Of a stretch of 7,134 bases of DNA, positions 1 through 6,712 are shown one piece after another; within the stretch, counting starts at the first letter, position 1, and each line of letters opens with the position of its first letter. Both the position numbers and the translations under genes were made by a program. The stretch is taken from contig JAISDH010000056.1 in NCBI GenBank assembly GCA_031264975.1, forward strand, positions 1-7,134, given 5' to 3'. The notes beneath the pieces are model-generated. The model had not been told where the DNA came from and searched no databases. It saw only the letters and a program-made list of their open reading frames with translations. Source of the DNA: Bacteroidales bacterium. GTDB taxonomy: Bacteria; Bacteroidota; Bacteroidia; Bacteroidales; WCHB1-69.

Positions 1-969
1 TCACATACTAAAGGAATTGAAGCTACCTTTTCAAATGTGGCAGGAATGGCGTTTTCAAAGAAGACAGAAATAGCATATTCCAATACCATTTATATGCAGC
101 AGGCAAATGTTATGATTAATAGTATTGGCGTTGTTCAAAACTTGGGAGAAACACGTGGAGGAGGTGAACGGGGAAATTTAGGTTTAACTGTTATGGTTAT
201 GACCCTTGGTAAAATTCCTATCACAACTGTAGAGCAACCGGAAGGAGGATTAGGTTATTATTCCCCGACAATGATGAATTTGGCATTATCTTATGCCCGT
301 TCATTCTCTCAGGCTGTACATGCGGGGATTTCGTTTAATTTAAATAATCAGACAGCTTCGGACGTCAGAGCCACTGGATTTACAATTGACTTAGGTGTAC
401 AATATGTTACTGGAAGAAATGACCAATTTCAGATAGGTGTGGCATTGCGTAATCTTGGTTTGCCAGTTCGATTTAGAGGAGATGGAATGAATACTCGTAC
501 ATCTCTACCAGGTAATTCCTTTGTTTCATCTTTATTAGTTGGGACTGAAGAAGCAGAAATGCCGGCTTTGTTGGCATTAGGCGCTTCGTATGACTTTTTG
601 TTTGGAGATAGAACGAAAACAGAAAGTGTTGAGAAAGTTCGGATTAAACGAGAAAACGCAATGCATAGGATATCTGTAGCAGGCGCTTTTATAGCAAATG
701 CATATTCCAGAGATCAAATTATTTTTGGAGTGGAATATAGTTTGTTAGATTATTTTCAACTTAGAGCAGGTTACACGATTGAAGGAGGTATGTTTAATGA
801 AAATTCTGTTCCGGCGTCAAATTATGTAGGACCATCGGTTGGAACGTCTATTTTAATTCCTTTGAAGAAAGGTGGAAAAAGTCCTTCCCGTTTTGCGATA
901 GATTATTCTTATCGTTTTACAAGAGAATGGCAAGGTTGTCATGGAATAGGTGCAAGGTTGATATTATAG
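1..969 (+). CDS. PorV/PorQ-family outer-membrane beta-barrel protein, 5'-truncated
   Basis: The reading frame is open from the first base, so the gene begins outside the window. The ATG at 37 is internal, because the codons before it already encode family-like sequence ending SNVAGM. About 322 C-terminal residues are present. They show alternating hydrophobic/polar beta strands (NLGLTVMVM, ALSYARSF, FTIDLGVQYV, FQIGVALRNLG), a TVEQPEGG turn, and a closing strand pair ending in GARLIL, as expected for a FadL-like barrel. PorV/PorQ-family proteins sit in the outer membrane of Bacteroidota; named members act in type IX secretion (PorV shuttles cargo to the sortase, PorQ belongs to the attachment complex). 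This sequence resembles the broader unnamed branch more than PorV or PorQ themselves, so its exact role is not established. A strong hairpin follows 52 nt after the stop. The family call is by recognition of the sequence pattern, not by a search. Confidence 0.75.
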   Translation, partial: SHTKGIEATFSNVAGMAFSKKTEIAYSNTIYMQQANVMINSIGVVQNLGETRGGGERGNLGLTVMVMTLGKIPITTVEQPEGGLGYYSPTMMNLALSYARSFSQAVHAGISFNLNNQTASDVRATGFTIDLGVQYVTGRNDQFQIGVALRNLGLPVRFRGDGMNTRTSLPGNSFVSSLLVGTEEAEMPALLALGASYDFLFGDRTKTESVEKVRIKRENAMHRISVAGAFIANAYSRDQIIFGVEYSLLDYFQLRAGYTIEGGMFNENSVPASNYVGPSVGTSILIPLKKGGKSPSRFAIDYSYRFTREWQGCHGIGARLIL

Positions 970-1021
970 TTTATAATACAGCATACTATAGATTTTAGTA
1001 GATTGATAATAATGTTAATTA

Positions 1022-1057
1022 AATAGAGTCGTCTTCTTCGGTGAAGACGTCTCTATT
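1022..1057 (+). terminator. Hairpin terminator after the PorV/PorQ-family gene, or greA leader hairpin
   Basis: Arms 1022-1036 and 1043-1057 pair over 15 positions with one T-T mismatch (1029/1050) around the 6-nt loop TTCGGT. The 3' arm is followed by GTTTTACC, a short T-run. The hairpin lies 52 nt after the upstream stop, which fits intrinsic termination. Its 3' edge is only 17 nt from the greA ATG, so it could also be transcribed as part of the greA leader. Confidence 0.75.
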
Positions 1058-1074
1058 GTTTTACCTTGTTACCT

Positions 1075-1551
1075 ATGAATAAAATAAAATATTACACAGA
1101 GGAAGGATTGCAAGCATTGAAAAATGAATTGAATCACCTAATGACAGTGGAGCGTCAACGTATTTCTTTGCAAATTGCAGAAGCTCGAGATAAAGGAGAC
1201 TTATCGGAAAATGCAGAATATGAAGCCGCAAAAGAACAACAGGGATTGTTGGAATTGAAGATAGCCAAAATGCAAGAATTGGTTTATAATGCTCGAATTT
1301 TTGATAAGTCTAAAATGGATACTTCAAAAGTCTTATTATTTTCAGTTGTGAAAGTAAAAAATAAAAAAAATGGAGCAATATTGTCGTATACCATTGTGCC
1401 GGAAACAGAAGTGGATGTGAAGTCGTTGAAAATTTCAGTAACATCTCCTATTGCTAAAGGACTGCTAAGTAAAAGTGTTGGAAGCGTGGTGGAAATTACA
1501 ATTCCTGCAGGAACTATGGAACTTGAAATTCTGGAAATAACAAGGTCGTAA
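1075..1551 (+). CDS. greA: Transcription elongation factor GreA
   Basis: GreA enters the RNA polymerase secondary channel and stimulates cleavage of backtracked transcripts, rescuing stalled complexes in the cytoplasm. From ATG 1075 the product is 158 residues, the usual GreA length. The N-terminal coiled-coil hairpin (roughly residues 1-75) carries the diagnostic tip sequence GDLSENAEYEAAKEQQG, whose acidic residues coordinate the catalytic magnesium. The C-terminal FKBP-like domain (about 80-158) contains ISVTSPIAKGLL and ends in LEILEI. A TTG at 1066 is in frame and would add three residues (M-L-P), but ATG 1075 matches the family start (MNKIKYYTEEGLQAL). No clear Shine-Dalgarno site is seen. 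The HIT gene follows after 2 nt, so the two are surely co-transcribed. No convincing TAnnTTTG promoter lies between the hairpin and the start; expression may come from upstream of the hairpin or by readthrough. Confidence 0.96.
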   Translation: MNKIKYYTEEGLQALKNELNHLMTVERQRISLQIAEARDKGDLSENAEYEAAKEQQGLLELKIAKMQELVYNARIFDKSKMDTSKVLLFSVVKVKNKKNGAILSYTIVPETEVDVKSLKISVTSPIAKGLLSKSVGSVVEITIPAGTMELEILEITRS

Positions 1552-1553
1552 AA

Positions 1554-1952
1554 ATGGAAACTATTTTTACTAAAATAATAAATGGAACTATTCCTTCATA
1601 CAAAATAGCAGAAGATGAATTTTTTTATGCTTTTTTGGATATTAATCCTTTGGCAGAAGGTCATACATTAGTCGTTCCAAAGTTGGCTGTTGATTATATA
1701 TTTGATATAGAAGACCAGTTGTTAGGCAATATGATGATATTTGCAAAGAAAATTGCAATTGCAATTGAGAAAAATATACGCTGTAAAAGAATAGGAATAA
1801 CCGTTATTGGTTTGGAAGTGCCTCATGCGCATATTCATTTGGTTCCCATTAATGATATCTATGATATAGATTTTCAAAAAGAAAAACTAAAATTATCTGC
1901 AGATAGATTTGCTGAAATAGCAAGAATGATTGCAAATACGGTACAGTTATAG
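1554..1952 (+). CDS. HIT-family (Hint-like) nucleotide-binding hydrolase
   Basis: This is a 132-residue histidine-triad protein, the normal length for a single-domain Hint-type enzyme. Such proteins hydrolyse nucleoside phosphoramidates or adenylated substrates through a nucleotidyl-histidine intermediate. The triad is visible as HAHIHLVP (His91, His93, His95). Upstream are the fold-typical stretches IFTKIINGTIPSYKI, FLDINPLAEGHTLVVPK and VIGLEVPH. The N-terminal cysteines that bind zinc in some HIT proteins (CIFCKI type) are absent, with IFTKI in that place. It starts 2 nt after the greA stop and shares its transcript; greA followed by a HIT gene is a familiar Bacteroidota pair (from memory, not checked). 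The physiological substrate cannot be told from sequence. Confidence 0.93.
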   Translation: METIFTKIINGTIPSYKIAEDEFFYAFLDINPLAEGHTLVVPKLAVDYIFDIEDQLLGNMMIFAKKIAIAIEKNIRCKRIGITVIGLEVPHAHIHLVPINDIYDIDFQKEKLKLSADRFAEIARMIANTVQL

Positions 1953-2018
1953 TTAATATTATGGAGGAATAAGTTTTTGGAAAAAATTGTTGCCATCTAA
2001 AAAGTTGTAGAAATATTG

Positions 2019-2026
2019 TATATTTG
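2019..2026 (+). promoter_or_regulatory. Bacteroidota-type promoter (-7 TATATTTG) for the nrnA-FKBP run
   Basis: TATATTTG matches the TAnnTTTG -7 consensus of the Bacteroidota primary sigma factor exactly and lies 28 nt before the TTG start of the next gene. The -33 element is weak: TTGTTG at 1987-1992 is about 26 nt upstream, longer than the usual spacing of roughly 19-21. Confidence 0.6.
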
Positions 2027-2040
2027 CACCTTAAATAAAA

Positions 2041-2057
2041 GGAGATAAAGCGTTTTG
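2041..2057 (+). promoter_or_regulatory. Shine-Dalgarno-like site and TTG start of the nrnA-like gene
   Basis: GGAG (2041-2044) within AAAAGGAGATAAAG lies 10 nt before TTG 2055. Such a clear site is uncommon in Bacteroidota, and it supports use of the rare TTG codon here. Confidence 0.5.
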
Positions 2058-3083
2058 AATAAAGAAGATATTTTGTTGATTAAAAGATTATTATCAAGCC
2101 CTAAACAAATTGTGCTTGTTGCTCATTACAATCCTGATGGTGATGCGATAGGCGCGTCTTTGGCTTTAAAACTATATTTGCAACAAATTAATCATTCTGT
2201 TCATATTTTAACACCTAATTCTTATCCGGATTTTTTAGGCTGGATGCCTCATTCGGAAACTATTCTTCAAGCAACGGAAAATCAAGAATTATGTATTGAA
2301 AAAGTACAGGTTGCGGATATTATTTTCTGTTTGGATTTTAATACATTTAATCGGATAGGGGGATTGCAAAAGAGTTTGGAAGAATCTACAGCTATTAAAA
2401 TTTTAATAGACCATCATATTGACCCTGATTCTTCTTTTGACATAATGTATTCTTCTACGGAAAAAACTTCCTCTACGAGTGAGTTGATATATAATTTTAT
2501 CGTTGATATGATGGGTGGGGAAAAATATATGAATAAGCAAATTGCAGAGTGTTTGTATGTTGGAATTATTACCGATACAGGTTCTTTGAGCTATTCTTGC
2601 AATAATGAATCAACCTATCATGTGTTAGGAAATTTGTTTAAATATGGAATAGACGGAGAGGCTATTCATCGGAAAGTGTATGATACTTATTCTGAAAATA
2701 GAATGCGATTATTGGGTTTTTCTCTTATGGAAAGACTTGTTGTTTTAGAGCAATTTGCAACTTCATTTATCTATTTGACCAAAGAAGATTTGATAAAATA
2801 TGATTACAGGCAGGGAGATATTGAAGGAATTGTAAATTATGGATTATCCATAGAGACAGTGCGTTTTACTGCTTTGTTTTCGGAAAGAGATGACCGTGTT
2901 CGGATGTCGTTTCGGTCAAAGGGGGATTTTAATGTAAATGATTTTGCTCGAAATCATTTTAATGGAGGCGGACATAAAAATGCTTCAGGTGGAAATTCTT
3001 ACAAAACAATGGAGGATACGATAGAAGAATTTAAATCCTTGCTGGAAAACTACAAACCTCTATTGACACAACCATGGGAATGA
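2055..3083 (+). CDS. nrnA: DHH/DHHA1 phosphoesterase, NrnA-like oligoribonuclease/pAp phosphatase, TTG start
   Basis: The 342-residue product has the length and layout of the NrnA family, which degrades 2-5 nt RNAs and dephosphorylates 3'-phosphoadenosine 5'-phosphate in the cytoplasm using manganese. Motifs in order: AHYNPDGDAIG (His24, Asp28, Asp30), CLDFN (Asp94), the signature DHH at 119-121 in LIDHHIDPD, TDTGS (Asp174), and in the C-terminal DHHA1 domain the substrate-binding GGGHKNASGG (304-313). The start is TTG 2055; no in-frame ATG can include the N-terminal helix, and GGAG at 2041-2044 gives an unusual Shine-Dalgarno-like site at workable spacing. A promoter lies just upstream. The stop overlaps the next gene's ATG as ATGA (3080-3083), implying translational coupling. 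Family assignment is firm; which activity, oligoribonuclease or pAp phosphatase, dominates cannot be read from sequence. Confidence 0.92.
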   Translation: MNKEDILLIKRLLSSPKQIVLVAHYNPDGDAIGASLALKLYLQQINHSVHILTPNSYPDFLGWMPHSETILQATENQELCIEKVQVADIIFCLDFNTFNRIGGLQKSLEESTAIKILIDHHIDPDSSFDIMYSSTEKTSSTSELIYNFIVDMMGGEKYMNKQIAECLYVGIITDTGSLSYSCNNESTYHVLGNLFKYGIDGEAIHRKVYDTYSENRMRLLGFSLMERLVVLEQFATSFIYLTKEDLIKYDYRQGDIEGIVNYGLSIETVRFTALFSERDDRVRMSFRSKGDFNVNDFARNHFNGGGHKNASGGNSYKTMEDTIEEFKSLLENYKPLLTQPWE

Positions 3084-3607
3084 AAAGTATGAGATTATCA
3101 ATAGTATATATTTCAATGATATTGTTTTATTCTGCTTGTCAAACTACTGAACAGGAACAAAAACCGATACCCCCTCAAATTAATGAAAAAGAAAAAATAG
3201 AGGTTAACCAAGAAATTATAAGACGAGAGAATGCTGATATAGAGCTTATTCTTAAACGATATAATTGGAATTTGACTCGTACTGAATCAGGACTACATTA
3301 CCAAATTATAAGTCCGACAAACGGAAAACAACCACAACCAAAAGATATTGTAAAAATTAAAGGAACAATCGTATTGGCTAATGGAAAAGAAATTTATAAT
3401 TCATCCGTTAACGGACTTAAAGAATTTGTTATCAATCAATCGGAAGAACCGATTGGATTACATGAATTATTAAAATTAATGCATGTCGGGGAAAAAGCCA
3501 AAGCGATTATTCCTTCCTATTTGGCGTATGGAATATTCGGCGACGGAACTGAAATTCCTGCGGTTTCTCCCCTCATTTGTAAAATAGAATTAGTAAACGT
3601 AAATTAA
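3080..3607 (+). CDS. GldI-like FKBP-fold lipoprotein with a degenerate active site
   Basis: From ATG 3080 the product is 175 residues. The N-terminus is a lipoprotein signal: Lys2/Arg5, a hydrophobic stretch LSIVYISMILF, then YSAC with Cys20 as the probable lipidated residue. A charged linker (about 21-65) precedes one FKBP domain (about 66-175; ESGLHYQI, LANGKEIYNSS, LMHVGEKAKAIIPSYLAYG). The linker plus the IYNS and AYG layout resembles GldI, an FKBP-like lipoprotein required for gliding and type IX secretion in Flavobacterium. By hand alignment to FKBP12, key residues have changed: Asp37 to Asn, Trp59 to Leu, and the Val55-Ile56 pair is lost, so isomerase activity is doubtful. Start choice: ATG 3074, 3080 and 3089 are all in frame; 3080 forms an ATGA overlap with the preceding stop and is preferred. 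The next FKBP gene follows after 7 nt. Confidence 0.85.
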   Translation: MKSMRLSIVYISMILFYSACQTTEQEQKPIPPQINEKEKIEVNQEIIRRENADIELILKRYNWNLTRTESGLHYQIISPTNGKQPQPKDIVKIKGTIVLANGKEIYNSSVNGLKEFVINQSEEPIGLHELLKLMHVGEKAKAIIPSYLAYGIFGDGTEIPAVSPLICKIELVNVN

Positions 3608-3614
3608 ATAATAT

Positions 3615-4442
3615 ATGAAACGAATATCATTAATAGTAACAGTTTTATGCACAATTGCAATTGCTTTTGCAGCATGTGGAGATAGTAGGTTTAAGGATTA
3701 TGAGAAAACAGAGACAGGTCTGTATTACAAGTTCAAGGAACGAAATATGGAAGGACAACAGGCTCAAATTGGAGACTTTTTGTACATGACAGTTTCTTAT
3801 TATTCCGATAATGATTCTATCCCAAAATTTGAGGCTCGTGAAATAACAGATATGTTAGGAGAATCAATATTTGTTGGAGATATTTATGAAGCTTATGGCA
3901 TGTTAAAAGAAGGAGAAGAAGCCGACTTTATTATCAAGGCTGATTCATTTTTTTATGCAATGGGCGGGCAAATTCCTCCTTTCATAACCGCAAATGACCT
4001 TTTGTTTTTTACAATTAAAATGAATGAGATAAAAACAATGGATGATTTTAAAAATGAAGAAGAAGAAGCAATTCAAAATTATATCGACCAAAATAATATT
4101 ACGGTAAAACCAACAGAATCAGGGTTGTTTTACATGGAAACAGAGGCGGGAAAAGGCGCTAAAGTGGAAAATGGAAAAACGATAAGCGTACATTATACAG
4201 GTAAATTTCTGGACGGACAAGTATTTGATTCTTCGGTTGAAAGAGGTGAACCTATTGCTTTCACCGTAGGAACCGACCCCATGATTCCGGGATTTATTGA
4301 AGGAGTTCTTCTTATGAAACAAGGAGGGAAGGCAATGTTTTTATTACCTTCTGAAATTGCATACGGAATCAGTCACCCTTCGGCGCCCATTCCTCCCTAT
4401 ACTCCTCTGTTGTTTGAGGTTGAAGTTGTAGAAGTAAAATAA
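3615..4442 (+). CDS. FKBP-type peptidyl-prolyl isomerase lipoprotein with tandem FKBP folds (first of pair)
   Basis: The 275-residue product begins with a lipoprotein signal (MKRIS, hydrophobic core, lipobox FAAC with Cys21). Residues about 30-140 form a divergent FKBP-like domain (ETGLYYKF, FVGDIYEAYGMLKEGEEADFI) without the catalytic Tyr/Phe-Asp or the AYG motif. Residues about 165-275 form a recognisable FKBP domain: ESGLFYMETEAGKG, VHYTGKFLDGQVFDSS (Tyr194, Phe204, Asp205), MIPGFIEG, IAYG (Tyr250) and LLFEVEVVEV. The tryptophan at the floor of the pocket is Phe227 and the usual Val of the VI pair is Met223, so specificity or rate may differ. It is expected to be a lipid-anchored envelope foldase or chaperone; the client is unknown. 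It lies 7 nt after the GldI-like gene and 18 nt before a paralogue of the same architecture. No Shine-Dalgarno site is seen. Confidence 0.92.
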   Translation: MKRISLIVTVLCTIAIAFAACGDSRFKDYEKTETGLYYKFKERNMEGQQAQIGDFLYMTVSYYSDNDSIPKFEAREITDMLGESIFVGDIYEAYGMLKEGEEADFIIKADSFFYAMGGQIPPFITANDLLFFTIKMNEIKTMDDFKNEEEEAIQNYIDQNNITVKPTESGLFYMETEAGKGAKVENGKTISVHYTGKFLDGQVFDSSVERGEPIAFTVGTDPMIPGFIEGVLLMKQGGKAMFLLPSEIAYGISHPSAPIPPYTPLLFEVEVVEVK

Positions 4443-4460
4443 TTTAAAAGTTCTAATTGA

Positions 4461-5300
4461 ATGAAAACTGATAAGTTCTTGTTGGCGCTCGTGGGATGCT
4501 TGTTTTTCATCTCATGTGATAAGGGATACAAAGGATTTGAGAAAGCCGAAAGCGGATTGTATTATAAATTTTATCTGGAAAATACTACAAAACACGTTCC
4601 AGACTATGATGAAATAATATCCATTTTCATGACGATTCAGACTGAAAATGATTCCTTTGTACAAGAACCTAAACACATTACAATTGTAATGCAGAAACCC
4701 AAGTTCAAAGGAGATATTTTTGATGCTTTGGCTTTGATGCATGAGGGAGATTCAGCGACGTTTATCATTAATGCAAAGCAGTACTATGATAAATACAATT
4801 ATAGTCAAATTCCTTCTTTTGTAAAAGATGATAAAACCATGCTGTGGTTTACTATTAAGGTAGACAGTATTTTATCGTTTGAACAATATCAAACAATTAT
4901 TAACAATATCCGGCAAGAAAATGAATTGAAAGACATGCTCAGCTATATGCAGCAAAACAATATTAGCGCTTCTTCTTCTACAAGCGGGTTGTTTTATAGT
5001 GAAACAAAGGCAGGGACAGGAAATAGTCCTAAGCCGGGACAATTTTGCACGGTTAATTATACGGGGACGCTTTTGGACGGGACGCTTTTTGATTCTTCTA
5101 TTGGGAGAGAACCGTTTAGTTTCCAATTGGGAGCCGGTCAAGTTATTCAGGGCTGGGAAGAAGGGGTTGCCATGATGAAGAAAAATGGAAAAGCAACGCT
5201 TATTATCCCTTCTCATTTGGCTTACGGAGAAAGAAGTATGGGGAATATCCCTGCTTATTCGCCGCTGGTATTTGAAGTAGAGTTGATTGATATAAAATAA
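4461..5300 (+). CDS. FKBP-type peptidyl-prolyl isomerase lipoprotein with tandem FKBP folds (second of pair, canonical active site)
   Basis: The 279-residue product has a lipoprotein signal (MKTDK, hydrophobic core, FFISC with Cys19). A divergent N-terminal FKBP-like domain (about 27-140: ESGLYYKF, FKGDIFDALALMHEGDSATFII) is followed by a short linker helix and a C-terminal FKBP domain (about 172-279). The second domain has the full catalytic set by alignment with FKBP12: Tyr200, Phe210-Asp211 in LFDSS, Phe221, Val228-Ile229, Trp232 in QVIQGWEEG, Tyr255 in LAYGERS and Phe271 in LVFEVELIDI. It should therefore be an active peptidyl-prolyl cis-trans isomerase anchored in the envelope. Domain order, the shared GLYYKF and GLFY motifs and adjacency show it is a tandem duplicate of the gene before it. 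It closes the run; a strong hairpin follows 25 nt after the stop. Confidence 0.94.
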   Translation: MKTDKFLLALVGCLFFISCDKGYKGFEKAESGLYYKFYLENTTKHVPDYDEIISIFMTIQTENDSFVQEPKHITIVMQKPKFKGDIFDALALMHEGDSATFIINAKQYYDKYNYSQIPSFVKDDKTMLWFTIKVDSILSFEQYQTIINNIRQENELKDMLSYMQQNNISASSSTSGLFYSETKAGTGNSPKPGQFCTVNYTGTLLDGTLFDSSIGREPFSFQLGAGQVIQGWEEGVAMMKKNGKATLIIPSHLAYGERSMGNIPAYSPLVFEVELIDIK

Positions 5301-5325
5301 GACTGTTTTTTATTCATACACATAT

Positions 5326-5372
5326 AAATGTCTTCCGCAAGTGGCGTAGAGGCGAAAAGGCGGAAGACATTT
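5326..5372 (+). terminator. Strong hairpin terminator closing the nrnA-FKBP run
   Basis: Arms 5326-5338 (core ATGTCTTCCGC) and 5360-5372 (core GCGGAAGACAT) pair perfectly over 13 bp around a 21-nt loop, and the 3' arm ends in a T-run (ATTTTAT). It lies 25 nt after the FKBP stop and ends 21 nt before the probable start of the next gene. The loop is longer than in a classic terminator, but the perfect stem and T-run make termination the best reading. Confidence 0.75.
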
Positions 5373-5393
5373 TATACTTTGAAAGTCCGCTAT

Positions 5394-6647
5394 ATGTTGA
5401 ATTTTAGAACATTTGCTTTTTTCTTTCTTATTGCTTTTTCCTATATGGCTTATACGCAGGAATTGAAAAAGGATAGCGTATATTTTAGTCATGGCTTGGA
5501 GGTTTTTAATAGAGTTAAAGAAGTTTGCGATATAGATAATGGAAAGTTGTTGGGCTTTTATTATTATTGTCCCCTTATGTTGGTGGATAGGGAAAGCAGG
5601 GTTGTCTTGTCCAATACGTCGCTTGCCTTTTCCGACAATGCGCCTCTAAAAGGAATCTACTACGGAACGTTACCGGAAAAGTATTTGATAGCAAATACTG
5701 CTATTTCTATAGATTCAACGCTGTATTCTTGTGTTTCTATAGCAGACACGATTCGATTAGACGATAGGATGATTGAGGTTTGTTTGCATGAGATGTGTCA
5801 TTATTGGGTGAATAAAAATAATATACATTTAAGCTATAATAATGAGCATATTGATAATGTATTGGCAAGGACTTATTTTATTTTGGAAATGCGCGCTTTA
5901 CAAAATGCGCTCTTATCTACAGGGAAAGAAGAAGAACAAGAACAAGCTATTCTGGACGCATTGACGTTTAGAAAACAAAGAAACTTATTATTTCCCAAAC
6001 AAATAGAAGATGAAAATAAGTTTGAATTTGATGAAGGATTTCCCGATTTTGTCGCTTATACGCTTTTTTATTCCAACAAAGATAGTCTAAAGAAAAAATT
6101 ATTTGATGTTATTGAAGAGCAGATAGATAAAAAATCTTTTTATCGCACTTTCGGCTATGTTACGGGCGCTGTTTATGCTCATTTTATCCGTGATTTTGAA
6201 TCTTATAGAACAACTGTGTTTCAAAATCTGAATATTGTTTCAACAATGATGCAGTCAAGGAATATTAAAACTATACCGGATACTGTTTCGATACGTTGCA
6301 AAGATATTTATAACTTTGAGCAGGTGAAGCATTATCAGGATTCCCTTGAACAACACCATTTATATGTATTGGACAGCATCAAATATCGGTTAAAACATGG
6401 CGCTAAAATTATGATTAAAAGCGAACAATATACCAACATAGGTATTGGGCTTGATGGAATGTTTGCAATAGATACATTGGGTACCTATTTTTCCTTGCTG
6501 CAAGTTATCGGAGATTTTGGTTGGCTGAAAACAGAACATGGAGCGATGCATAACGATGACGGTATCTTGATTTTTATAGACAACAGCATTTCCAAGCGAA
6601 AAAAAACAATAGAAAAAGCCTTTGATATTTCTTTCAATAAGGGTTGA
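5394..6647 (+). CDS. Secreted HExxH protein, putative gluzincin-type metallopeptidase
   Basis: The product from ATG 5394 is 417 residues. An in-frame ATG at 5328 is unlikely because it lies in the stem of the preceding terminator and would put 22 polar residues before the signal peptide; from 5394 the protein opens with a standard one (MLNFRTF, core FFFLIAFSYMA, cleavage probably near AYTQE). There is no lipobox cysteine. The key motif is HEMCHYW (His132, Glu133, His136), a zincin HExxH, followed 77 residues later by FDEGFPDFVAY with Glu214 in the position of the third zinc ligand of gluzincins (compare NEGFAEY in M1-like enzymes). A charged insert (about 177-210) separates them. The C-terminal third is not recognised, and no type IX sorting domain is apparent at the end. 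The family could not be named; peptidase activity is inferred from the motifs. A TATACTTTG at 5373-5381 resembles a -7 element with one extra base. Confidence 0.8.
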   Translation: MLNFRTFAFFFLIAFSYMAYTQELKKDSVYFSHGLEVFNRVKEVCDIDNGKLLGFYYYCPLMLVDRESRVVLSNTSLAFSDNAPLKGIYYGTLPEKYLIANTAISIDSTLYSCVSIADTIRLDDRMIEVCLHEMCHYWVNKNNIHLSYNNEHIDNVLARTYFILEMRALQNALLSTGKEEEQEQAILDALTFRKQRNLLFPKQIEDENKFEFDEGFPDFVAYTLFYSNKDSLKKKLFDVIEEQIDKKSFYRTFGYVTGAVYAHFIRDFESYRTTVFQNLNIVSTMMQSRNIKTIPDTVSIRCKDIYNFEQVKHYQDSLEQHHLYVLDSIKYRLKHGAKIMIKSEQYTNIGIGLDGMFAIDTLGTYFSLLQVIGDFGWLKTEHGAMHNDDGILIFIDNSISKRKKTIEKAFDISFNKG

Positions 6648-6680
6648 TATTTGAAGAACAGAGGAAATTCCTATTATATT

Positions 6681-6712
6681 GATAAAAAAAATAGAAGAGA
6701 GCTTCTTTTATC
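6681..6712 (+). terminator. Possible weak terminator after the HExxH gene
   Basis: AGAAG (6693-6697) and CTTCT (6702-6706) pair around the loop AGAG and are followed by TTTATC. Outer GATAAAA (6681-6687) can also pair with the TTTTATC side, with an internal A-rich bulge. It lies 33 nt after the stop. The stem is short and AT-rich, so this is tentative. Confidence 0.35.

Noticed and set aside
989..996. TAGATTTT as a greA promoter
   Set aside because: It deviates from TAnnTTTG in the key final G and has no TTG at the proper upstream distance (nearest is about 28 nt away).
1066..1074. TTG start adding three residues to GreA
   Set aside because: ATG 1075 gives the standard GreA N-terminus and length; the extra codons add nothing conserved.
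4119..4322. 67-residue - strand frame inside the first long FKBP gene
   Set aside because: It is antisense to the conserved catalytic FKBP domain, whose coding is clear; this is a shadow frame.
4512..4742. 76-residue - strand frame inside the second long FKBP gene
   Set aside because: Shadow of the divergent FKBP-like domain coding sequence on the + strand.
4872..5216. 114-residue - strand frame inside the second long FKBP gene
   Set aside because: It is antisense to the canonical FKBP domain, has no family resemblance and no promoter.
5310..5492. 60-residue - strand frame across the terminator
   Set aside because: It spans the terminator hairpin and the signal-peptide coding region of the HExxH gene and shows no protein-like features.
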